A stretch of DNA of 64,000 nucleotides from Limnoperna fortunei (taxonomy: Eukaryota; Mollusca; Bivalvia; Mytilida; Modiolidae), in the NCBI GenBank assembly GCA_944474755.1, contig OX104116.1, positions 4,467,547 to 4,531,546 of the forward strand, read 5' to 3'. The translations under genes were made by a program, and so were the position numbers. How positions within the stretch are numbered: the stretch's first letter is position 1; each line of letters starts with the position of its first letter. Of the stretch, positions 1-8,379 are shown in pieces. The notes under the pieces are model-generated. The model was given only the letters and a program-made list of their open reading frames with translations. It was not told the DNA's origin and searched no databases.

Positions 1-190
1 TTTGTTAATTATAAATCATCAGCTTGACATTATTTGTTTAAAAACAATATGATAAGCTGATATTTTTGGATTGAAAAAAATCAAGTTAATATAAGTCACT
101 AAAATTACCGACAATTACAGATGCTTAGGAAACATTATTCAAATGAATCACAAATCGATTGGGAATCGCTAAACTCGTACTAAACAGTTA
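1..190. other. Unique flank left of satellite A
   Basis: AT-rich single-copy DNA before the first satellite. It holds the hairpin at 18-61 and one very short frame, 121-183 on the plus strand (20 codons, MLRKHYSNESQIDWESLNSY), which follows a CAG that could be a splice acceptor. That peptide is too short to judge and is not called as a gene. I see nothing else here. Confidence 0.6.
18..61. repeat. Imperfect inverted repeat (hairpin)
   Basis: ATCAGCTT at 18-25 pairs perfectly with AAGCTGAT at 54-61. The inner arms (GACATTATTTGTTT against AAACAATATGAT) continue the pairing with a few mismatches around a short A-rich loop, giving a stem of about 20 bp. It may be the relic end of a small transposon or a simple cruciform. 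Its neighbour is satellite A, 130 bp away. No function is visible. Confidence 0.6.
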
Positions 191-693
191 TTTACACATG
201 TCAATTATTGGATACATGTGTTTACATGTCTAGGTCTACATTGTAATTTACACATGTCAGTTATGGGATACATATGATTAGATGTCTAGGTCTACATTGT
301 AATTGACATGTGTCAGTTATCAGTTACATGTGTTTAGATGTCTAGGTCTACATTGTAATTTACACATGTCAATTATTGGATACATTTGTTTAGATGTCTA
401 GGCCTATATTGTAATTTACACATGTCAGTTATTGGGTACATGTGTTTCGATGTCTAGGCCTATATTGTAATTTACACATGTCAATTATTGGATACATGTG
501 TTTAGATGTCTAGGTCTACATTGTAATTTACACATGTCAATTATTGGATACATGTGTTTAGATGTCTAGGTCTACATTGTAATTTACACATGTCAATTAT
601 TGGATACATGTGTTTAGATGTCTAGGTCTACTTTGTAATTGACATGTGTCAGTTATCTGGTACATGTGTTTAGATGTCTAGGTCTACATTGTA
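191..693. repeat. Satellite A, 56-bp monomer, left block
   Basis: This block holds nine head-to-tail copies of a 56-bp unit. TTTACACATG starts at 191 and again at 247, and the period stays 56 bp. The unit reads TTTACACATGTCAATTATTG, then GATACATGTGTTTAGATGTC, then TAGGTCTACATTGTAA. Each monomer carries the inverted pair ACACATGT / ACATGTGT separated by 12 bases, so every unit can fold into a hairpin. Copies differ by scattered substitutions. The block ends where the transposon has inserted into the TA of CATTGTAATTT. Confidence 0.96.
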
Positions 694-731
694 CCGTATG
701 TCTGGTTATTTTGGTGTGATGGTTATTTTGG
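694..731 (+). repeat. Left terminal inverted repeat of the transposon
   Basis: About 38 bp, starting CCGTATGTCTGG. It matches the reverse complement of 1565-1601 at about 70% over the whole length and best in the outer 21 bp. It contains both copies of GGTTATTTTGG (704-714 and 721-731), spaced 17 bp. Confidence 0.85.
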
Positions 732-933
732 CTTTATTGGCGTACAAGAAAAAATCGCCAAAATTAAAACGACAATTTTTCCAGACGATAATTACCGGTA
801 CGGTATTTGTTGACCTTTAGAAATTTAAATATGTAAACTGACTGATACTATTATTGATTTGTTGTTGTGAGACGAGACCACGAATCAATATAAATTTTTA
901 CTTGTTCAGTTTGAGTACAACTTTGGACAAATA

Positions 934-1134
934 ATGTCGATTTTGAAGTATCTGTCGAGGGATTCACTGCCCACCCCTAAGGAAAATGATGACCATACGA
1001 TTCCAAATTGGAAAGTTTGCTGCGGAAACGGCACACCTAGAACATTGAAAACTTTTTGTGATTATGGAAAGTTGTCTGAAACTACAGTACCATTAAATAA
1101 TGTTTATGACATGTTGTTGCTACAACCTAATTAA
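934..1134 (+). pseudogene. Short frame inside the transposon; possible remnant of a pogo-like transposase N-terminus
   Basis: A 66-codon frame begins ATG at 934 about 240 bp into the element and stops at 1134. It opens MSILKYLSRDSLPTPKEND. From memory, unverified, pogo-like transposase genes of cnidarians and other invertebrates often open with a similar 'SxLKYF...LPxP' stretch. After about residue 28 no such similarity is apparent, and no helix-turn-helix or DDE catalytic residues are present. A TATA-like ATATAAATT lies at about 888-896 and AATAAA signals at 1421-1430, so the unit could be transcribed. The likely reading is a deletion derivative that kept the first codons of its parent's gene. 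A chance frame in AT-rich DNA is the main alternative. Confidence 0.35.
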
Positions 1135-1564
1135 ATAGTATTTCAATTTATCTGTTTACATCTACCTGAATAATACACTAAAAACGCTGTCATTACATTC
1201 ATTGATTGTTACATAAACAAACTAACTATAATTAAGGAAGTTTGTATTTAATTGATTACCTGAATAGGTTTTAAAACACAATGTATGAATTTCTATTCAC
1301 ATATAAATATGCAAGTCTTATCAATTGTTAATTAGCCCACTGTTATCGATCATAAAATTAACACCTTCATGGTCATTAAATCAACATGTACTACTTCAGG
1401 GCATAAAGGATTAAAACAGTAATAAATAAAATATTTTTATTTAAATATCTTTATTTGCTATAAATATGAACATTTTGAAAATAAAATACAGTGTCTTGTT
1501 CTTATATTTGTGGTAAAATTTTAAAAACACCACAATAAAACCTGCTAAAAAAACAGGAAAACCA

Positions 1565-1601
1565 CCAAAATTTCCAACCGCCAATATAACCCGATATACG
1601 G
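1565..1601 (-). repeat. Right terminal inverted repeat of the transposon
   Basis: On the minus strand this begins CCGTATATCGGGTTATATTG and ends AAATTTTGG, mirroring the left end. It is followed directly by the second TA target copy and then by resumed satellite A sequence (ATTTACATGTG). Confidence 0.85.
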
Positions 1602-1603
1602 TA

Positions 1604-3488
1604 ATTTACATGTGTTTCAGTTATCTGGTACATGTATTTAGATGTCTAGGTCTACATTGTAATTTACACATGTAAGTTATTGGATACATGTGTTTAGATG
1701 TCTAGGTCTACTTTGTAATTTACATGTGTTTCAGTTATCTGGTACATGTATTTAGATGTCTAGGTCTACATTGTAATTTACACATGTAAGTTATTGGATA
1801 CATGTATTTAGATGTCTAGGTCTACATTGTAATTTACACATGTAAGTTATTGGATACATGTGTTTAGATGTCTAGGTCTACTTTGTAATTTACATGTGTT
1901 TCAGTTATCTGGTACATGTATTTAGATGTCTAGGTCTACATTGTAATTTACACATGTAAGTTATTGGATACATGTATTTAGATGTCTAGGTCTACATTGT
2001 AATTTACACATGTAAGTTATTGGATACATGTGTTTAGATGTCTAGGTCTACTTTGTAATTTACATGTGTTTCAGCTATCTGGTACATGTATTTAGATGTC
2101 TAGGTCTACATTGTAATTTACACATGTAAGTTATTGGATACATGTGTTTAGATGTCTAGGTCTACATTGTAATTTACACATGTAAGTTATTGGATACATG
2201 TGTTTAGATGTCTAGGTCTACATTGTAATTTACATGTGTTTCAGTTATCTGGTACATGTATTTAGATGTCTAGGTCTACATTGTAATTTACACATGTAAG
2301 TTATTGGATACATGTGTTTAGATGTCTAGGTCTACATTGTAATTTACACATGTAAGTTATTGGATACATGTGTTTAGATGTCTAGGTCTACTTTGTAATT
2401 TACATGTGTTTCAGTTATCTGGTACATGTATTTAGATGTCTAGGTCTACATTGTAATTTACACATGTAAGTTATTGGATACATGTGTTTAGATGTGTAGG
2501 TTTACATTGTAATTTACATGTGTCAGTTATCTGATACATGTGTTTAGATGTCTAGGTCTACATTGTAATTTACACATGTCAATTATTGGATACATGTGTT
2601 TACATGTCTAGGTCTACATTGTAATTTACACATGTCAGTTATTGGATACATGTGTTTAGATGTCTCGGTCTGCATTGTAATTTACACATGTCAGTTATTG
2701 GATACATGTGTTTAGATGTCTAGGTCTACATTGTAATTTACATGTGTCAGTTATCTGATACATGTGTTTAGATGTCTAGGTCTACATTGTAATTTACACA
2801 TGTCAATTATTGGATACATGTGTTTACATGTCTAGGTCTACATTGTAATTTACACATGTCAGTTATTGGATACATGTGTTTAGATATCTAGGTCTACATT
2901 GTAATTTACACTTGTCAGTTATTGGATACATGTGTTTAGATGTCTAGGTCTACATTGTAATTTACACATGTCAATTATTGGATACATGTGTTTCGATGTC
3001 TAGGTCTACATTGTAATTTACACATGTCAATTATTGGATACATGTGTTTAGATGTCTAGGTCTACATTGTAATTTACATGTGTCAGTTATTGGACACATG
3101 TGTTTAGATGTATAGGTCTACATTGTAATTTACACATGTCAATTATTGGATACATGTGTTTAGATGTCTAGGTCTACATTGTAATTTACACGTGTCAAGT
3201 ATTGGATACATGTGTTTAGACATCTATGTCTACATTGTATTTTACAGGTGTCAATTATTGGATACATGTGTTTAGATGTCTTGGTCTACATTGTAATTTA
3301 CATTTGTCAATTATTGGATACATGTGTTTAGATGTCTAGGTCTACATTGTAATTTACACATGTCAATTATTGGATACATGTGTTTAGATGTCTAGGTCTA
3401 CATTGTAATTTACACATGTCAATTATTGGATACATATGTTTAGAGGTCTAGGTCTACATTGTAATGTACACATGTCAATTATTGGATA
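1604..3488. repeat. Satellite A, 56-bp monomer, right block
   Basis: Satellite A resumes exactly after the transposon's second TA and continues for about 33 monomers. The first part (to about 2512) is a higher-order repeat described separately. From 2513 to about 3180 it is ordinary 56-bp monomers, either CACATGTCAATTATTGG or CATGTGTCAGTTATCTG types. From about 3180 to 3488 substitutions become more frequent, as is usual at an array edge, and the array ends in a partial unit at ATTGGATA. No frames of interest. Confidence 0.96.
1605..2512. repeat. 170-bp higher-order repeat within satellite A
   Basis: A 58-bp variant monomer, TTTACATGTGTTTCAGTTAT followed by CTGGTACATGTATTTAG, begins at 1605, 1719, 1889, 2059, 2229 and 2399. 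The first interval is 114 bp (58+56) and the next four are each 170 bp (58+56+56). The third monomer of most units also carries CTTTGTAA in place of CATTGTAA. The block therefore grew by duplication of a three-monomer unit. It starts immediately at the transposon's right edge and is absent from the left block. Confidence 0.93.
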
Positions 3489-4305
3489 AATTTATCATAT
3501 TAGTTTATTGACTTTACATAAATAAAATTTTAGGACAAGGCTTAGAAACGGGTCATAAAGGCGAGGCTATGCTGAGCCTTTTTTGCTGTTTCCTGTCAAG
3601 TTCTTATATTGGGTCAATATACTTATGTTATGTTTATCCTGCAATCTATCCTACAATATTTACTCCCAAATTTTTTTTTAATTTTCGATAAAATATACCT
3701 TAAAATTGTATCCTTATTACCCCTCTACACATCGTGCACAGTATTTTGGTATTAAATCAACATGATTGACATAAATTGAGTGACTGGTCAAAACCGAGTT
3801 CTGCTTTTCAAAGGGAATTATGAATAAAAAAGTAATGCAAGTAAAAAGTTTAGTAAAATGATTATCAACAGAAATATACAACAAGATAATATCTTCGATA
3901 TCACATAAGTTATATTGTATTATGAAACTTGTCGATTTGACGTACAAACTTTTCATGTATGTTTAATGGCGGTCGCACATATATGCCTTCATGGTCTGGA
4001 TTTGCAAGGTTGTGCCATAAACCATTGAATTCAGCCTATTTAAAGTGAGTGTTTTAGTAGAGAAAAACCAAAACAGGTGAAAAAAAAATGTATTTATGGA
4101 TTAAAACAAAAACACGTATTGCAACATTCCTTATTTGTTTACATTTGGCAAGAAAGGTCAAACAAGTACATTACTGCAATACACAAAAGTAGTTCCTAAA
4201 GTGGGAGTGGCTAAAACTCATTTCATAGCCAGTGGCAGTGAAACACATACAAATAATAAGACAACACATTAAAGAAGCTCTTATTTGCCGATTGCGGAAA
4301 AAATG
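3489..4305. other. Unique AT-rich stretch, no gene seen
   Basis: No tandem structure and no convincing coding region. A minus-strand frame at 3717-3956 (79 codons) has no recognisable domain and low-complexity AT-driven composition, so I treat it as chance. A hairpin lies at 3545-3592. CCTTCATGGTC here (about 3986) also occurs inside the transposon at about 1364, too short a match to interpret. Confidence 0.55.
3545..3592. repeat. Imperfect hairpin followed by T-run
   Basis: GAAACGGGTCATAAAGGC (3545-3562) pairs imperfectly with GCCTTTTTTGCTGTTTC (3576-3592). Inside it AGGCT (3564-3568) and AGCCT (3575-3579) offer an alternative five-base stem over ATGCTG. It could be the end of an old inverted-repeat element. 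Nothing shows a role. Confidence 0.5.
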
Positions 4306-4342
4306 CGTTTAGATAAGGTCTACATTGTAATATACCCTTGTC
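4306..4342. repeat. Isolated remnant of a satellite A monomer
   Basis: GTTTAGATAAGGTCTACATT then GTAATATACCCTTGTCA matches the satellite A segment GTTTAGATGTCTAGGTCTAC...GTAATTTACACATGTCA, with a two-base deletion and a few substitutions. It lies about 820 bp beyond the end of the array and is in the same orientation, so it is a stranded, diverged copy. Confidence 0.8.
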
Positions 4343-4451
4343 ATAGCTTCTGATTAATTGTTAGATTAAATCTTTACTTTTAGTTCAGAAAATGACAAGG
4401 TTTTTTAATTGGATATTTGAATTTGAGTATATGTTAATTATTAATTTAAAA

Positions 4452-4780
4452 AAGTCTGAGTCATTATAAAGTTTGAGTTAATCAGGATGTGTCAGCTGTT
4501 TTGTCTGAGTCATAAAGATTGAGTTAAATCAGGATTTATCAGCTGTATTGTCTGAGTCATAAAGATTGAGTTATTCAGGATGTGTCAGCCGTTTTGTCCG
4601 ATTCATTATAATAAATGAGTTATTCAGGATGTGTCAACTGTTTTGTCTGAATCTTGTTCATCAGGATGTGTCAGCTGTTTTGTCTGAGTCATTATAATAA
4701 ATGAGATATTCAGGATGTGTCAACTGTTTTGTCCGAGTCATTATAAAGATTGAGTTAATCAGGATGTGTTTACTGTTTTG
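4452..4780. repeat. Satellite B, about 48-bp degenerate tandem repeat
   Basis: Seven copies. The core CAGGATGTGTCAGCTGTTTT, or a close variant, starts at about 4483, 4530, 4576, 4626, 4663, 4711 and 4760, and spacing ranges from 37 to 50 bp. The rest of the unit is GTCTGAGTCATTATAAAGAT then TGAGTTAAT. Length varies through small indels in the TCATTATAAAG part. It is unrelated in sequence to satellites A, C and D. A minus-strand frame spanning 4661-4906 crosses it and is not credible. Confidence 0.93.
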
Positions 4781-4888
4781 ACTACGAATATTGATATAAT
4801 TAGAATTAAACTTATTTGTAACTAAATATGTTGAAATGACGTTATTAGTGGGAATTAAAAATGTGCACGAATTCTCTACTCGCGGTAA

Positions 4889-5178
4889 ACAAGATTTATC
4901 TCCCATTTGCAGAGTTATCTGTTCTTTAGAGCAGGTCCTTTATTGTACCTACTGTGGGTAAAAAGTAGTTTTTCTATATTATTTTTTTATTTACATATAG
5001 CAAAGCATCCGGTAAAATTTATTATGATATAAAACTAATTCTGCAGTTTTTTTAGTTGTACTGGAAGAGTCAGTCCACAGACATTATTTAAAAAAAAACA
5101 TGATTTTTCCCTATCTGTTCAATACTTGATACCTGCTGTTATGAAAGACAACTCTTGCAAATGGGAAGTAACTCTTGT
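4889..5178. mobile_element. MITE-like element with inverted ends (290 bp)
   Basis: ACAAGATTTATCTCCCATTT then GCAGAGTTATCTG at 4889-4921 is matched on the opposite strand by ACAAGAGTTACTTCCCATTT then GCAAGAGTTGTCT at 5147-5178: 19 of the first 22 bases agree and the match continues inward. The arms enclose about 225 bp of AT-rich DNA without a frame. The inner arm, on the reverse strand, contains AACTCTGCAAATGGGAGATAA. I recall GGGAGATAACTC-type motifs as widespread in mollusc repeats, which is the main clue to the host. No target duplication is obvious, so the ends may be decayed or the family may be something other than a cut-and-paste MITE. Confidence 0.6.
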
Positions 5179-5499
5179 ATTTCGAAAATAGGGAATAAGA
5201 TTGTTCTTGGAGTGCTCAGTGTTTGTTGTATTTTCTTATGTTTATTAATTTGTAGATAACTAGACAAGTCTGTAGCTTGATTTTATAAACATATAACGAT
5301 CATGTTATTGGAATGTAAGTAGCAAAAAAGTGCATACAATAAAATTGACATTGGTGCTTTTTTCTCTTTATTTATCCTGAAAAGAAAATAATTATTACTA
5401 ATGCATATTTTTTATTGTCCAAACATGCAAGTCCGTTCCTTACTTTGAACGAATAAAACAGAGGTAATTTAACTTACAAACTGATAATATAAATCTTAC
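5179..5499. other. Unique AT-rich stretch, nothing recognised
   Basis: Low-complexity AT-rich sequence with short A and T runs. No frame, repeat or structure that I can support. Confidence 0.5.
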
Positions 5500-5614
5500 C
5501 ATCAACTAGCTTACACACGACCGGCAAGTTCCCTGGCGTTTTCTAAAATTGAATCGTTTCCAGCTCTATAGATGCCGTTTTCAGAGAGCCTTATTAATAT
5601 AAGCCAATTTAATC
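5500..5614 (-). pseudogene. Doubtful 115-bp exon with frameshift
   Basis: On the minus strand a CTCTTTTGCAG acceptor (just above 5614) and a GATG|GTAAG donor (at 5500/5499) bracket 115 bp. One frame reads LNWLILIRLSENGIYRAGND then SILENARELAGRV before a TAA. Shifting by one base near the end gives CKLVDG running up to the donor, so a single indel would account for the stop. The peptide has a protein-like composition unlike the AT-rich surroundings, but I do not recognise the family. No other exon of the same gene is visible in the window. It is either one exon of a decayed gene, or an accidental match to splice consensus. Confidence 0.3.
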
Positions 5615-5725
5615 CTGCAAAAGAGCATTTTTATTTGTCGCCTACGGTGATCTGACCATTCAGGTGGAAGACAAGTAGTTCTTGCACAGTTTCTCTAAAT
5701 AAAATATGAAAATATACATAAAACC

Positions 5726-7358
5726 GTTTCAAGCTCTCAGCCGGACTACCGTGACACTTACACTATATCCAGCTCGTAATCTGTCTGACCCTAAAACTAG
5801 GTCACATTCGGCCCCGCTTACACTTATACTAGCGTTATGTTAAGTTTCATTTCGGCTGTCCGTTACACAATGTCATGCTCTCAGTCCTGGTTGCATTGAC
5901 ATGTTAATATGTCAGTTCGGCTGACTCTTACACAATGTCAAGCTCTCAGTCCTAGTTGCACTGACGTACAGTCCGGCTGTCCATTACACAATGTAAAAAT
6001 CTCAGTCCCGGTTCCATAATAATATGTAAATAATGTAAAGGTTTCAGTCCTGCTGACCCTTACAATACGTCAAGCTCTCGGTCCCAGTTCCACTGACATA
6101 AAGTAAAGGTTTCAGTCCTGCTGACCCTTACAATATGTCAAACTCTCAATCCCGGTTCCACTGACATTATATCAAGGTTTCAGTCCTGCCGACCCTTACT
6201 ACAAGTCAAGCTCTCAGTACCGGTTCCACTGACATAATGTAAAGGTTTCAGTCCTGCTGACCCTTACAATATGTCAAGCTCTCAGTCCCTGTTCAACTGA
6301 AATAATGTAAAGATGTCTGTCTTGACTGGCCCTTACAATATATCAAGCTCTCAGTCCCGGTTCCACTGGCGTAATGTAAAGGTTTCAGTTCTGCTGACCC
6401 TTACAATATATCAAGCTCTAAGTCCCGATTCCACTGACATTATATAAAGGTTTCAGTCCTGCTGACCCTTACAGTATGTCAAGGTCTCAGTCCCGATTCC
6501 ATTGACATTATATAAAGGTTTCAGTCCTGCTTACCCTTACAATATATCAAGCTCTCAGTCAAGGTTCCACTGACATTATATAAAGGTTTCAGTCCTGCTG
6601 ACCATTACAATATATCAAGTTCTCAGTCCCGGTTCCACTGACATTATGTAAAGGTTTCAGTCTTGCTGACCCTTACAATATATCAAGCTCTAAGTCCCGG
6701 TTCCACTGACATTATATAAAGGTTTCAGTCCTGCTGACCCTTATATTATGTCAAGCTCTCAGTCCCGGTTCCACTGACATTATGTAAAGGTTTCAGTCTT
6801 GCTGACCCTTACAATATATCAAGCTCTAAGTCCCGGTTCCACTGACATTATATAAAGGTTCCAGTCCTGCTGACCCTTATATTATGTCAAGCTCTCAGTC
6901 CCGGTTCCACTGACATAATGTAAAGGTTTCAGTTCTGCTGACCCTTACAATATATCAAGCTCTCAGTCCCTGTTCCACTGACATTATGTAAAGGTTTCAG
7001 TCCTGCTGACCCTTACAATATGTCAAGGTCTCAGTCCCGATTCCATTGACATTATACAAAGGTTTCAGTCCTGCTTACCCTTACAATAAATCAAGCTCTC
7101 AGTCAAGGTTCCACTGACATTATATAAAGGTTTCAGTCCTGCTGACTATTACAATATATCAAGTTCTCAGACCCGGTTCCACTGACATTATGTAAAGGTT
7201 TCAGACCTGCTGACCATTACAATATGCCAAGCTCTCAGTCCCGGTTCCACTGACATTATGTTAAGGTTTCAGTCCTGCTGATCTTACAATATGTCAAGCT
7301 CTCAGTCCCGGTTCCACTGACATAATGTAGAGGTTTCAGTCCTGCTGCCCCTTACAAT
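5726..7358. repeat. Satellite C, 68-bp unit made of two 34-bp halves
   Basis: About 24 copies of a 68-bp unit: AGGTTTCAGTCCTGCTGACC, CTTACAATATGTCA, AGCTCTCAGTCCCGGTTCCA, CTGACATTATGTAA. TGACAT recurs at exact 68-bp steps (for example 6911 and 6979). The two 34-bp halves agree at 24 of 34 positions, so the unit is an old dimer. The left part (5726 to about 6040) is degenerate with length changes; the right part is regular. Local block copying is visible: 6639-6774 is repeated at 6775 (136 bp, two units), and the segment starting CAAGGTCTCAGTCCCGATTC at 6480 recurs at 7024 (544 bp, eight units). Confidence 0.96.
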
Positions 7359-7710
7359 CTTGACCTTTTTTTATACATTTTTTTGCATTAAACAGAACCT
7401 CTTTCCTGTGCAGGCTGCTATAAGGGTAGTTTTAGTCGGGTTGTAACCGTTTTTATCAAATAAAGGCATAGCTTTTTAACATACTCTGCTTTGAAGTCAT
7501 ATTTCCATCGTTAAGTAATGTTTACTTATGATCGACATTGACACTACTCATACCCTGCAACTTCTAGTTCCTACTGCATGTGGATAAAACCTGGTATCCT
7601 GGTGCAATATTTTTCATTGACGCAAGCTTCACTTCTAATATAATATCTGAAGGCCACTTAGGCTCATGAGGATATCATCGTCAGGGTACCAGAATACATG
7701 TGGATACTGC
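7359..7710. other. Unique stretch between satellite C and the helicase pseudogene
   Basis: On the minus strand this is the continuation beyond the last recognisable helicase codon, and I cannot extend the homology into it in any frame. GCATGTGGATA (7577) and ACATGTGGATA (7697) are near-identical direct copies, and GGTATCCTGGTGC (about 7593) is nearly the reverse complement of GGTACCAGAATAC (about 7685). These are short and may be chance. Nothing else is seen. Confidence 0.5.
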
Positions 7711-8379
7711 TATAAGAATCAGATGTTGAAATTTTGGTTTAATGATTTTAACAATATGTGCTTCCGGTATGTCAACGGTTTCCTCAACTATGATGACCTT
7801 CGTGCCGACCTTATTTAATAACTCGTTATATCGTTGTTATCATGGCAACTATAGTAGCATTACGCATATTTATCTTCATCTAATGCTCTACTGGTTCTAG
7901 GGCGTTCCTCAATACAACATTGTATGTTTTCCCTTTAGCTGCAAGTGTTTGTTCTGATTGTTAATGTTGAAGCTTTCGCGATAATATGTATAAAAGTTGG
8001 TCCGCTTTTGTAACGCTCACTGTAACCTTAGTATCTTTGATGCCATTGTATTTTTCGGACAAACAGCGAGACTGTTCCCGCGTAAACAGCAAGACTGTTC
8101 CGTTGTAAACATTCCCCGATGTGTATTGAAAAGACCACAATCGTCTGATTTCATCGTATATTTCTGTTTTGATAAAGGTCAAAATTTACTATGGAAAAAT
8201 GCCATATAAAAACCGCCGCATCTCAAGACTGGAAAGTATAAGTTAATATCAATGTCCACCATTTTAGATCTATAAAAAGGAACAAAAGCTCGACCATATG
8301 CGGTAAGCAGTTTTAATGCAAAATCATTCAAACAAGATATGTTGACTCGTACTATAATAACATTTGATTTGCAATGCAC
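7711..8379 (-). pseudogene. Decayed, internally deleted ZNFX1-like (NFX1-type zinc finger) helicase fragment
   Basis: Reading right to left, the clearest block is 7830-7711: YNELLNKVGTKVIIVEETVD then IPEAHIVKIIKPKFQHLILI. This matches the Walker B region of ZNFX1-type superfamily 1 RNA helicases, whose consensus I recall as VIVEEAAE-(I/L)-EAHI-...-QHLILIGD. The catalytic-motif alanines are changed (VEETVD). The block before it, in another frame, is RNATIVAMITT (7867-7832), resembling the family's 'MTTTGAA' segment; in a third frame CCIEERPRTSRALDEDKY ends at 7866. Further upstream, frames 8379-8179 (DINLYFPV...GGFYMAFFHSKF) and 8182-7961 (NGTVLLFTRE...KDTKVTVSVT) resemble, less surely, the stretch preceding the helicase core. 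At least three frame changes, several stops and an imperfect 23-bp tandem duplication at 8061-8106 break it. The P-loop GPPGTGKT and about 200 expected residues are missing, so this is a deleted pseudogene. In animals ZNFX1 acts in antiviral RNA sensing and small-RNA pathways; this copy cannot. Confidence 0.65.
8061..8106. repeat. 23-bp imperfect tandem duplication in the pseudogene
   Basis: AAACAGCGAGACTGTTCCCG at 8061 is repeated as AAACAGCAAGACTGTTCCGT at 8084, a period of 23 bp. Since 23 is not a multiple of three, the duplication changes frame in the pseudogene. Each copy also has an AACAG / CTGTT inverted pair. Confidence 0.8.

Larger units (their letters stand above)
692..1603 (+). mobile_element. 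Non-autonomous TA-targeting DNA transposon, pogo/Tc1-mariner-like
   Basis: A 908-bp element (694-1601) interrupts satellite A. The satellite unit normally reads CATTGTAATTTAC. Here the TA is present on both sides (692-693 and 1602-1603), which is the exact duplication expected of Tc1/mariner and pogo transposases. The ends are inverted: CCGTATGTCTGGTTATTTTG at the left and, read inward on the minus strand, CCGTATATCGGGTTATATTG at the right, with homology continuing to about 38 bp. The left end has a direct repeat of GGTTATTTTGG at 704 and 721, possibly transposase-binding sites. The interior is AT-rich with one short frame (934-1134) and poly(A)-like signals at 1421-1430. It is too short for a full transposase and so needs one supplied in trans. 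The TA duplication and inverted ends are directly visible; the pogo assignment is inference from the CCGTAT end and the frame's start. Confidence 0.88.

Noticed and set aside
3717..3956. 79-codon minus-strand frame
   Set aside because: Hydrophobic AT-driven composition, no motif, no splice or promoter support; consistent with chance in AT-rich DNA.
3961..4040. tRNA-derived SINE or tRNA gene (TGGCGGTCGCAC and GGTTGTGCC looked like A and B boxes)
   Set aside because: Neither box fits its consensus and no cloverleaf can be drawn.
4661..4906. 81-codon minus-strand frame
   Set aside because: It runs through satellite B and into the edge of the MITE-like element, so it cannot be a single coding unit.
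7997..8209. 70-codon plus-strand frame
   Set aside because: It is the antisense shadow of the helicase pseudogene, whose minus-strand translation has recognisable family motifs.
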